The notes: generated by a model from the letters alone, not told the origin. A stretch of DNA of 6,495 nucleotides from Minisyncoccota bacterium (GCA_014728425.1 WJLO01000041.1:1-6495), one strand, 5' to 3'; positions 1 through 6,381 are shown, numbered from the stretch's first letter. A program made the numbers and translations.

Positions 1-1078
1 GTCTATAAGTAACCCCTTTAGTGACTCCATGCTTCTTCACCACTCCTTTTTTAATTAAGTCTTTTAGGTCACGCAAAATTGTATCTACCGAAACATTGGG
101 AACTGCTTTTTGGGCTTCTTGAGAAGTAATCTCGCCCTGATTTTGCAACAGCTCCAACAAAATAATCTGGCGTTCTGATAAAGCCACTTGTTCGCCAAGC
201 TCTTTTTTCAACTTTAGGTCTTTAGAAAGTTTTAACACTTGCTGTTTGATTTTATCGATCTCTAAAGCCAAGCCATAACAAAAATACTCTAGCCAATAAG
301 TCATGTCCTGCTTGGCTGCTTGCTGAACCGATAATAAAGCTTGATAATAAGCAGCTACATCATTGTCAAAATATTGCTCCAAAGAAAAAAACCGCTTAAA
401 ATCATATTCTGCCTGATAAAGCACTAAGGTAGCCATAGCTCGAGCGGTACGACCATTGCCTTCAACAAAAGGATGAATATAAACCAATTGATAATGGGTA
501 ATAGCAGCGCGAAAAATAGCATGAATCTGCTGAGTAGTTTCGCTGTTTAGCCAGGTTAAAAACTCTTTTAATAAAAAGGGTACTTCTACTGACACTGGCG
601 GCCGAAACACTACCTGGCCATCTGCTGCTCCGCGCACAATCACTTGCTTTTTACGCCACTGACCAGTTTCTTCATCAGTTAAAAGTTTTTGCATGCTAAT
701 GGAGTGCAGTAGTTTTAAAGTGTCTAAAGAAAAAAGTTTTTGCGTGTGAGCTAAATCTTGTTGATCGATCCAGTTAATGACATTGCGATAATTAATTACT
801 TCTTGAACATCGCGCTCGCGAGCAATAATGCCAGCCTTTTTAGCTACCTCTTTAGAATCAGCTCCACCAACTCGTAAAACCTGCTGAGCCTGCTCCTGAG
901 TTAAATCATTGCCCTCTATTTTTGTGCCAAAGTGAACTGTTCTAGTTAAAGCCTGGTCGCGAAACTTAGCTTCCCAAGCAGGAACTAAGGGAGAGTTTTC
1001 AATTACTGCCCGAGCTGCCTCAATATTGGCAATATAAGTTAGTAGATTGTTGGTAATAGTGAAGTTAGGATTAAACAT
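1..1078 (-). CDS. Fic-family AMP transferase with C-terminal winged helix (partial, runs off left edge)
   Basis: Reading the minus strand from ATG at 1078 gives 359 open codons to the window edge. Fic enzymes transfer AMP from ATP to a hydroxyl side chain of a target protein, usually in the cytoplasm. The active-site loop HPFVEGNGRTAR lies at residues 202-213 and keeps the catalytic His202, the acidic Glu207 and both arginines, so the protein should be active. A flap-like segment (VFRPPVSVEVP) is at 157-167. An N-terminal inhibitory-helix motif, GTKIEGN (51-57), puts it with class II Fic proteins, which restrain themselves through the Glu (here E55). Gly51 replaces the usual Ser/Thr. Residues about 300-359 form a winged-helix-like DNA-binding domain (SERQIILLELL, then a VSVDTILRDLKDLIKKGVV recognition/wing region). 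An in-frame TGA at 1085-1087 fixes the start at ATG 1078 (or TTG 1081). No separate antitoxin gene is visible. Probably only the last few residues are missing. The family call is firm; the target is unknown. Confidence 0.93.
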   Translation of the reverse strand, partial: MFNPNFTITNNLLTYIANIEAARAVIENSPLVPAWEAKFRDQALTRTVHFGTKIEGNDLTQEQAQQVLRVGGADSKEVAKKAGIIARERDVQEVINYRNVINWIDQQDLAHTQKLFSLDTLKLLHSISMQKLLTDEETGQWRKKQVIVRGAADGQVVFRPPVSVEVPFLLKEFLTWLNSETTQQIHAIFRAAITHYQLVYIHPFVEGNGRTARAMATLVLYQAEYDFKRFFSLEQYFDNDVAAYYQALLSVQQAAKQDMTYWLEYFCYGLALEIDKIKQQVLKLSKDLKLKKELGEQVALSERQIILLELLQNQGEITSQEAQKAVPNVSVDTILRDLKDLIKKGVVKKHGVTKGVTYR

Positions 1079-1095
1079 CAATGATCAATCTTAAC

Positions 1096-1122
1096 TTATT
1101 ATTGCAAATTTTACAATAATAA
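1096..1122. promoter_or_regulatory. 27-bp near-perfect palindrome, candidate fic operator
   Basis: The arms TTATTATTG and CAATAATAA flank an AAA/TTT core. Pairing outward from the centre at 1109, 12 of 13 base pairs are symmetric; the only mismatch is 1105/1113. The site ends 18 bp before the fic ATG and covers the predicted fic -10 box, so a protein bound here would block transcription. The Fic protein itself carries a C-terminal winged helix, so autorepression is the simplest inference. The symmetry is seen directly; the regulator is not shown. As RNA it would be a weak AT-rich hairpin with no T-run, so a terminator is unlikely. Confidence 0.7.
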
Positions 1123-1141
1123 ACCAAGGCAGCTTTGTCAA
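1113..1141 (-). promoter_or_regulatory. Sigma70-type promoter of fic
   Basis: On the minus strand a perfect -35 TTGACA (1136-1141) is followed by a 17-nt spacer and a -10 TATTGT (1113-1118, 4 of 6 consensus). The start site would fall near 1106, giving a leader of about 28 nt before the fic ATG. The -10 box lies in one half of the palindrome at 1096-1122. No good Shine-Dalgarno is present in the leader. Confidence 0.65.
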
Positions 1142-1185
1142 TTCTTTTATAACTTTGGTGGTCTTTCTCAAAAATGCTTAATTTA

Positions 1186-1203
1186 TTCATTCTTATAAAT
1201 GAA
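1186..1203. repeat. Short inverted repeat in the divergent intergenic region
   Basis: TTCATT (1186-1191) and AATGAA (1198-1203) are perfect 6-bp arms around CTTATA. The repeat sits between the two divergent promoters, 43 bp before the start codon at 1247. It could be a regulator half-site pair or chance in AT-rich DNA. Confidence 0.3.
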
Positions 1204-1209
1204 AGCAAA

Positions 1210-1239
1210 TAGGCACCCTCACCTTACATAAGGTATAAT
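1210..1239 (+). promoter_or_regulatory. Promoter of the DUF5654-like gene and nnrD; predicted leaderless
   Basis: A perfect -10 TATAAT (1234-1239) is preceded by an 18-nt spacer and TAGGCA (1210-1215, 4 of 6 matches to TTGACA). Transcription normally starts about 7 nt after the -10, which here is 1246-1247, exactly at the ATG (1247). The mRNA would have essentially no 5' leader. An in-frame TAA at 1241-1243 rules out a longer protein. No Shine-Dalgarno precedes the start. Confidence 0.7.
1221..1234. promoter_or_regulatory. Perfect ACCTTA-CA-TAAGGT inverted repeat abutting the -10 box
   Basis: Perfect 6-bp arms (1221-1226 and 1229-1234) are separated by 2 bp and share one base with the TATAAT box. 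A dimeric repressor bound here would mask the -10. It is short, so chance cannot be excluded. Confidence 0.35.
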
Positions 1240-1246
1240 TTAAAAC

Positions 1247-1552
1247 ATGGCCAAAATCCAAGCTCCAAACGATCTTAAAGAAATGCCCTTGGCGGTGGTT
1301 AAAAACATGGTAACCCTAGCTACCAGCGGATTTGGCTTGGTGGTAGCTCTAGCTTGGAATGAAGTTATTAAAACCGCAGTGGCCCAATATGTTGAGCCAC
1401 TTTTAGGTAAAGACAGCGGACTAATCTCCTTGTTTATTTATGCCTTAGCAATGACCTTTTTGGCAGTGTTTGTCACCATGCAGCTAGCCAGCTTAGAAAA
1501 AAAGTTTACCCAACTAAATGCTCGATTAAAAAACAATGGCGGCAACAACTAG
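1247..1552 (+). CDS. Small two-helix membrane protein, DUF5654-like
   Basis: The 101-residue protein has a short basic, charged N-terminus. A first hydrophobic helix covers about 18-41 and carries the GFGLVVALAWNEVIK block that I recognise as typical of DUF5654 small membrane proteins of CPR bacteria and archaea. A second helix covers about 58-81 (ISLFIYALAMTFLAVFVTMQLA). The tail, about 82-101, is polar and basic. Both ends are therefore probably cytoplasmic, forming a helical hairpin in the inner membrane. The function of the family is unknown to me. The start is fixed by an in-frame TAA two codons upstream and by the promoter immediately before it. The last 17 nt overlap nnrD if nnrD starts at 1536, which suggests co-transcription and perhaps translational coupling. 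The coding call is firm; the family name is from memory and should be checked by a profile search. Confidence 0.8.
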   Translation: MAKIQAPNDLKEMPLAVVKNMVTLATSGFGLVVALAWNEVIKTAVAQYVEPLLGKDSGLISLFIYALAMTFLAVFVTMQLASLEKKFTQLNARLKNNGGNN

Positions 1553-2510
1553 TTTAACAATGTCAACAACAACATTAACTAGTCACCAGCCTTCAACCAA
1601 TCATCAATCAGCATCGCTAACTCCTAATTCAATCAGGCCTTATTTAGCAAAACTCAACTTGCCCCAAGCCGATTCCCACAAAGGTCAAAACGGCAAGTTG
1701 CTGATTATTGGCGGATCAAAACTGTTTCACGCAGCCAGCAAATGGAGTCTAGACGTAGCTTCTAGATTTGTTGATATGGTTTTTTACAGCTCAATTCCTA
1801 GCAACAACCAGTTAATTCAGGAGGCAAAGAAAAATTTCTGGAATGGGATCGTGATTCCTCGCCAAGAAATTAAAAACTACCTTCATGAGGCCGATGCCGT
1901 GCTGATTGGGCCAGGCATGGAACGGCAAGAGCAAACTACCAACCGAGATTGGAGCCAACCCCCCACTTCAGCTGAGTGGCAAAACGATACTGAAAAAATC
2001 ATTAATTATTTATTAAGCAAATATCCTGATAAAAAATGGGTGATTGATGCTGGTGCTTTACAAATGGTTGATCCACAACTGCTTAATAAAAACTGTTTAT
2101 TAACACCTCATGAAAAAGAGTTAGTTCGCTTAATCAATCACTTGCCAGACCGCCAAAAAGTTGATTTTACAATTAAAAACCTAACCAACAGCTCCAAGCA
2201 GTTAAAACAACTACAAGCTAAATTATTGCCGCTGCTTAATCAGCCAACCCTGCTTTTAAAAGGACCTATTGACTATGTTGTTAATCAACATACCATTGTG
2301 CCTATTAAGGGTGGCAATGCTGGCATGACTAAAGGCGGCACTGGTGATGTTTTGGCGGGATTAGCAGCAGCCTTGTACTGTACCAATGACGCGCTCACCA
2401 GCGCCGTGGTGGGTAGCTATTTAAATAAAAAAGCTGGTGATCATTTATATCAACAAGTGGGGCCGTTTTTTAATGCCAGCGATTTGGTGGACGTGGTGGG
2501 GGCGGGTTAG
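1536..2510 (+). CDS. nnrD: ADP-dependent NAD(P)H-hydrate dehydratase
   Basis: NnrD (YjeF C-terminal / YxkO family, ribokinase-like fold) uses ADP to dehydrate damaged NADHX and NADPHX back to NADH and NADPH in the cytoplasm. Visible motifs are GKLLIIGGS (53-61), GPGM (125-128), VIDAGAL (169-175), LTPHEKE (189-195), LLKGPID (240-246) and the nucleotide-binding, catalytic block GNAGMTKGGTGDVLAGL (260-276), with D271 as the expected catalytic Asp. At 324 residues it is longer than single-domain NnrD (about 275). The surplus is a Thr/Ser/Asn/Gln-rich N-terminus (1-30) and a polar insertion at about 129-150. The usual Gly-rich stretch after the first GGS is replaced by SRFVDMVFYSS. There is no NnrE epimerase domain. 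ATG 1560, just after the upstream stop, is an alternative start; neither start has a Shine-Dalgarno. It is the second gene of the unit led by the small membrane protein. Confidence 0.87.
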   Translation: MAATTSLTMSTTTLTSHQPSTNHQSASLTPNSIRPYLAKLNLPQADSHKGQNGKLLIIGGSKLFHAASKWSLDVASRFVDMVFYSSIPSNNQLIQEAKKNFWNGIVIPRQEIKNYLHEADAVLIGPGMERQEQTTNRDWSQPPTSAEWQNDTEKIINYLLSKYPDKKWVIDAGALQMVDPQLLNKNCLLTPHEKELVRLINHLPDRQKVDFTIKNLTNSSKQLKQLQAKLLPLLNQPTLLLKGPIDYVVNQHTIVPIKGGNAGMTKGGTGDVLAGLAAALYCTNDALTSAVVGSYLNKKAGDHLYQQVGPFFNASDLVDVVGAG

Positions 2511-2513
2511 ATT

Positions 2514-5060
2514 TTAACTAAATAAAAGCGTACCTAAACCAATAGCTCTATCAAGCCCACTATAATAATGAGCTTTCAGCTTTTCTTGAACATGTTTAAA
2601 TACAGGTGTTAAATGATCTCGTTTGAATTCTTTAGCTTCCTCAGAAGAAGGATCGTCACCGAATTTGCATCTTTGTAGTTCTGTTGTATAGTTGTCACTT
2701 ACAGCTGATATCAATGTATAATAAAAAGTCACAAAATCTTCTTCTGGTTTAGACACAATCAGTCCGTGTCTTAACATTAAATCAACTGTTTCTTGTAAAA
2801 GTTGCAAGGTGTGGCTGTGATCATAAACAGGATCGATCTTGCTATGACGAGCAAAAACATTACCACAGGTTAAAGAGTATAAAGAGGCTACTTCTCTAAT
2901 AGCTGCAAAGCAAAATAAGTGCCAAGCCAAACTATGCTTACTTGTTGGATCTAAAGGACCAAACTTTTCTTCTACTTTGGATAGCAGGTGTTTAACCACA
3001 GCAACGCCAGTTTGGGTTTGAAACTCCACATTATCGTCTTGAGCAGAAGCAGCAGCATAAGTCTCTGTTTCAATAATGGAAAACTCCTCAACTTTTTGTT
3101 CAAATTTCTTTTTCTGGACAATAATCTCATCAATTAGCTGTCTTTCTGCATCAATTTTAGCACGTTTTTTCAACTCAGATAAAAACTTAGGATTGAGAAC
3201 TTGATCCTGAAAAAAAAGAAAGTGGTAGCTTGCTGCATCGCTTTTTAAAACAAGCTGCCTCAGTCTATATCTATAATTAGTAAAAGCTACTGATTCTTCC
3301 TTGTTGTCTGAAATAAAAGATTTATTGTACATCTGCAACCAACAGCTCCAAAGCATAGTGGGATTAGTCAGCTGCCAGCTATCAATCTCGTGTTTTGATA
3401 TTCCAATCTCTGATAAAGCAGCTATTTGTTGCTGGACTTGCTTAGCTTCTTCCTCACCAGCATCCGCACGGACAAAAAAAACATCTAAGCTTTTTCCAAA
3501 GTCTTGGACATATTCTTTGGCTAAGTCTTTTAAACCCCCTCTTTCTTCCTCTACCTCACTTCTTTTGTTTATTAATCTTCTATATGCGTCTACAACTTGT
3601 GGATGCTTCCTTTCTAATTCTTGCAACTGATTTGCCGGCATCTCTAAAACAGCTTCAGCTGTAATCTCTGATTCCATATCATGCATTCCATAGGTAATGG
3701 GCCCTAACAAACGAATTACTTCGTGAGGGTTCATTGGTAAAGACGGATCTAAAAGCTTAAGAAAAGCGCCCTTGCGTCCACTAAATGTCGTCAGCGCTTT
3801 TTTAAACTCGGAATCCACAGAAAGAAAACCCGCTACTGCCCTGGCTAGAACTTGTATTTGAGAAACTCTGCGATCTTGAGGATAGCTACTTGGGTATTTG
3901 CCACTATTTTGCAAGGGAACTCCCATGTTTTCGCCACTTATAATCGAAGCTAGCATAAAAAAGAATAAGTCTAACCCTTGTAATTGAGCATGACTTTGTA
4001 ATCGAGTCAAGAATTCATTAGTAAAATCACTAAAGCTAAGCTTATCATCATCTTGAGGGTCAAAATAAAAGAAAAGTAACAAAATATTGTTAAAGCTGTT
4101 AAAAATTGATTTTAAAATTTGCTCGGTTGCTAGTGGATTGTCCTCAAAAAACCCTGCTTTTATCTCAGTAATAGGCATTGGCTCTGAGTCTGGTTTTTTT
4201 TCAGGCGATTCCGGACGAGCATCTACAGCCTTTAGCGCCGCCCGAACTGCTTGATCATTAATAAATCTCCAAGTTTGGCCAATCCCCCAAATTTCCAAAG
4301 CTGCTAAAATGCCCCCAAAGAAAGCTCTTTTTAAAAAACTTCTACGAGTGATTTCTTTCTTCCCCTGCAGTGGGCCATTAAGCAAGCGGTCAAGGTTTTC
4401 TAATTGAGCATGCTGCCAGACAACAAAAATCTCTCCATATAACTCCGACAAGGCTTCACTATAGTTATCTATTATCAACAAGGCCTGACTGGGTTTTTTA
4501 ACTCTGTTTTCTTCCCAACCCTCTCTCACTTTTTGTTGATTTCTTTTGACCCGCGCGAGCTTCTTCATAATATTGGCCAAAAACAGTGCCTTCTTATCTG
4601 CAGGAAAAGAAGACAGTAAATTTTCATTCAACCATGCTTTTGCGCCAGTTATTGATAAACTTAGCAAGCTTTGCACTTGTTTCTCAGCTTGCTGGGGATA
4701 ATTAGCTACTGCTTGCCAAAGATTAGTGGTAGCCGCTGCTGCTAATTTAACTGCCTCAGTTGTTAGTTGATGCTTGATTAGTCGTTGTTCAGCTTTATTA
4801 GCAACCCTTTGTTCTAATGCCTCTAGCCTCTCTTCAGAGAGCATCTTTTCCCGAGTCCTCTTGCCCAATTTAAGCGTTAGTGCGCCAACTTGCTTGGCAA
4901 CCACCTCAGCAAATACCCTCACCACCCGCCGTTCGGCTAGTTTTATCACTGTCTCTGCTTGACCAACTCTTCTAAAATCAGGGGCAAGCTCAGTCTCTCT
5001 GGCTTCTTTAACTTGACACACTCTTGTTGCTGGCTGTTCTTGAGAGGTTGTTTTGCTCAT
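2514..5060 (-). CDS. 848-residue protein of unknown family with internal twin-arginine motif and membrane segment
   Basis: I do not recognise the family. The N-terminal 235 residues are basic, mostly helical and soluble-looking. TRRSFLK (238-244) matches the Tat signal consensus exactly and precedes an uncharged stretch (246-263, one Glu) that is the only obvious membrane-type segment. A Pro/Glu/Lys-rich linker follows (281-297), then about 550 residues of charged, helix-rich sequence. Coiled-coil-like stretches lie near 475-520 and 625-660. An EF-hand-like loop, DPQDDDKLSFSD, is at 334-345. No catalytic metal site or known enzyme motif is evident. If exported by Tat or by a signal anchor, the N-domain would be cytoplasmic and the large C-domain outside. 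ATG 5060 is the first ATG after an in-frame TAA (5115-5117), with AGAGG at 5074-5078, 13 nt away, as a weak ribosome site. It lies 62 nt after recF on the same strand and meets nnrD tail to tail with a 3-bp gap. Coding status is firm; function is unknown. Confidence 0.85.
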   Translation of the reverse strand: MSKTTSQEQPATRVCQVKEARETELAPDFRRVGQAETVIKLAERRVVRVFAEVVAKQVGALTLKLGKRTREKMLSEERLEALEQRVANKAEQRLIKHQLTTEAVKLAAAATTNLWQAVANYPQQAEKQVQSLLSLSITGAKAWLNENLLSSFPADKKALFLANIMKKLARVKRNQQKVREGWEENRVKKPSQALLIIDNYSEALSELYGEIFVVWQHAQLENLDRLLNGPLQGKKEITRRSFLKRAFFGGILAALEIWGIGQTWRFINDQAVRAALKAVDARPESPEKKPDSEPMPITEIKAGFFEDNPLATEQILKSIFNSFNNILLLFFYFDPQDDDKLSFSDFTNEFLTRLQSHAQLQGLDLFFFMLASIISGENMGVPLQNSGKYPSSYPQDRRVSQIQVLARAVAGFLSVDSEFKKALTTFSGRKGAFLKLLDPSLPMNPHEVIRLLGPITYGMHDMESEITAEAVLEMPANQLQELERKHPQVVDAYRRLINKRSEVEEERGGLKDLAKEYVQDFGKSLDVFFVRADAGEEEAKQVQQQIAALSEIGISKHEIDSWQLTNPTMLWSCWLQMYNKSFISDNKEESVAFTNYRYRLRQLVLKSDAASYHFLFFQDQVLNPKFLSELKKRAKIDAERQLIDEIIVQKKKFEQKVEEFSIIETETYAAASAQDDNVEFQTQTGVAVVKHLLSKVEEKFGPLDPTSKHSLAWHLFCFAAIREVASLYSLTCGNVFARHSKIDPVYDHSHTLQLLQETVDLMLRHGLIVSKPEEDFVTFYYTLISAVSDNYTTELQRCKFGDDPSSEEAKEFKRDHLTPVFKHVQEKLKAHYYSGLDRAIGLGTLLFS

Positions 5061-5122
5061 TGATGTAGAATTGCCTCTATTTAAATTTTCACTACAAAAA
5101 AATTGTTGATTTAATTATCTTT

Positions 5123-6286
5123 TTACAGCCTCACTACCTCCCCCACTCCCTCCAACACCTCGTCGCTGGTGCTGGTAATCACAATCTGACCATGATTCAT
5201 TAACTTTTCTACCATTGCCCGGCTGTTTTCATCCAACTCCGAAAAAATGTCATCCAGTAATAGAACCGGTCGCTCATTGGTTTGTTGTTGCAAAAAAGCC
5301 AACTCCACCAACTTTAACCATAATACCCCAAGTCGCTGCTGGCCACGAGACCCAAAAGCACCCAATGGTCTTTTGAGAAGACCTTTGGGTTGAGCTTGAG
5401 TGTTGCTGCTTGCTTGCTGGGGGGTTGGGTTTTTGGCACTTAAATTTAAGTTAGCAACAAAGTCATCTTTATGTGGCCCAATTAAGGTATAACCAATAAT
5501 TAACTCTTTAGCGCGATATTTTTTCATTCTGTCTTCAGAAATAACTGAGGGTTGGTAATCTAAGGTGAAGTTTAAAGGAAAAGCAACAGTGTTAGCAAAC
5601 TTAACAAAGTTTTGGCGTTTTTTTTGTACGATTTGGCCATGTTTTAACACTGTCATGTCCCAATAGGTTAACACTGAGGGTTTTTGCTTACCTTCGCTAA
5701 TATTGGTTAAAAGCTTATTGCGCCGCCGCAGGGCCTGTTCATAAGTATGCAAAGACTGAACATAACTAGGATCAACACTAGCCAAAGGGGTGTTTAAAAA
5801 CTGGCGGCGGCGCCGAGGTGAACCTTCAATTAACCGCAAGTCTTCCGGCCGAAAACTCACTGCATAAAAATTACCTAAAAAATTCTTTTTACTCCGCTTG
5901 GTTTTATTTACCTGATAATGAGTTTTGCGGGTTTTTTTACCCTGCACTATTCCTCTAGTAAGCATTAACTGCAATCTAAGCTCATCTAAGCCAGCCAAGT
6001 CCTTGGTGGTGGTTTTCTTAGTTTGAGCTGACTGACTTAGATCTGGCTCTTTTAAACCAGCTTTAATCACTGCTTGAACTCGCGCTAACTCAGCCTCAAA
6101 ATTAATCAGCTCTTCTATTTTGCTCGCCCGAAAACTCTGGCCCGCAGCCAACATCATTGCTGCCTCAATAATAGAGGTTTTTCCACTAGCGTTAGGCCCA
6201 ATAATAGCTGTTAACTGGGGATGAAATTTAAAAGTCTGCTGCTGGTGATTACGAAAATTTTGTAAGGTTAGCTGCTTAAGCCACAT
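5123..6286 (-). CDS. recF: DNA replication and repair protein RecF
   Basis: RecF is an SMC/ABC-like ATPase that binds gapped DNA and, with RecO and RecR, helps load RecA at stalled forks. The 387 residues begin with the diagnostic MWLKQLTLQNFRNH. They contain Walker A GPNASGKT (30-37), the RecF-specific FRPEDLRLIEGSPRRRRQFL (145-164), YEQALRRRNKLL (182-193), LIGPHKDDF (268-276), the ABC signature FGSRGQQR (311-318), Walker B VLLLDD (341-346) and D-loop SELD (349-352). It is slightly longer than usual (about 360-370) because of two low-complexity insertions: Thr/Lys/Gln-rich near 78-98 and Pro/Gln/Ala-rich near 284-304. A basic patch near 115-135 (KKTRKTHYQVNKTKRSKK) may contact DNA. The start is certain: an in-frame TAG lies at 6293-6295. 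No dnaA, dnaN or gyrB is adjacent in the window, unlike the classical dnaA-dnaN-recF order. A -10 box 8 nt upstream implies a leaderless mRNA. Confidence 0.96.
   Translation of the reverse strand: MWLKQLTLQNFRNHQQQTFKFHPQLTAIIGPNASGKTSIIEAAMMLAAGQSFRASKIEELINFEAELARVQAVIKAGLKEPDLSQSAQTKKTTTKDLAGLDELRLQLMLTRGIVQGKKTRKTHYQVNKTKRSKKNFLGNFYAVSFRPEDLRLIEGSPRRRRQFLNTPLASVDPSYVQSLHTYEQALRRRNKLLTNISEGKQKPSVLTYWDMTVLKHGQIVQKKRQNFVKFANTVAFPLNFTLDYQPSVISEDRMKKYRAKELIIGYTLIGPHKDDFVANLNLSAKNPTPQQASSNTQAQPKGLLKRPLGAFGSRGQQRLGVLWLKLVELAFLQQQTNERPVLLLDDIFSELDENSRAMVEKLMNHGQIVITSTSDEVLEGVGEVVRL
5361..5389. repeat. Strong hairpin inside recF
   Basis: CCCAATGGTCTT (5361-5372) and AAGACCTTTGGG (5378-5389) pair at 11 of 12 positions, with one T/T mismatch, around a 5-nt loop. 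It lies in the recF codons for about residues 301-310, between the variable Pro/Gln-rich insertion and the ABC signature. There is no following T-run on either strand, so it is not an intrinsic terminator. It may be an mRNA structure or the trace of an inserted palindromic element. Confidence 0.6.
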
Positions 6287-6294
6287 TTTAGTCT

Positions 6295-6303
6295 ATTTTA
6301 ACA
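6295..6303 (-). promoter_or_regulatory. Extended -10 promoter of recF, predicted leaderless
   Basis: On the minus strand TGTTAAAAT (TGn plus TAAAAT, 6295-6300 for the hexamer) ends 8 nt before the recF ATG. The expected start of transcription, near 6288, leaves 0-3 nt of leader. No convincing -35 lies 16-18 nt upstream, which fits an extended -10 promoter. No Shine-Dalgarno is present. Confidence 0.55.
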
Positions 6304-6326
6304 GATCGTCTGGAGGTTGCTTACTC

Positions 6327-6356
6327 ATTTCATTTGCCAAACAGTTGAGTTGTCAA
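6327..6356 (-). promoter_or_regulatory. Possible upstream recF promoter
   Basis: A perfect minus-strand TTGACA (6351-6356) is followed after 18 nt by TGAAAT (6327-6332, 4 of 6). It would give a leader of about 33 nt. The -35 box lies in the loop, and the spacer covers one arm, of the inverted repeat 6334-6381, so folding or protein binding there could modulate it. It is weaker evidence than the proximal extended -10. Confidence 0.35.
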
Positions 6357-6381
6357 ACTTAATTATCAAAACTGTTGGCAA
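6334..6381. repeat. Long inverted repeat upstream of recF
   Basis: TTGCCAAACAGTT (6334-6346) and AACTGTTGGCAA (6370-6381) are complementary over 12 pairs with a single bulged base, around a 23-nt AT-rich loop. No T-run follows on either strand, so it is not a standard terminator. It lies between the stop of the right-edge reading frame and recF and shares four bases with the next hairpin. Confidence 0.6.

Noticed and set aside
2486..2506. G-rich run near the nnrD stop as a G-quadruplex
   Set aside because: Only two of the G-runs reach three bases, so at best a weak two-tetrad structure; explained by Val/Gly codons.
3301..3630. Plus-strand open frame of 109 codons
   Set aside because: It lies wholly antisense within the 848-codon gene, has Ser/Leu/Cys-rich composition typical of a shadow frame, and has no promoter or ribosome site.
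4774..4962. Plus-strand open frame of 62 codons
   Set aside because: Antisense shadow of the basic N-terminal part of the same large gene; low-complexity Ser/Ala/Leu composition.
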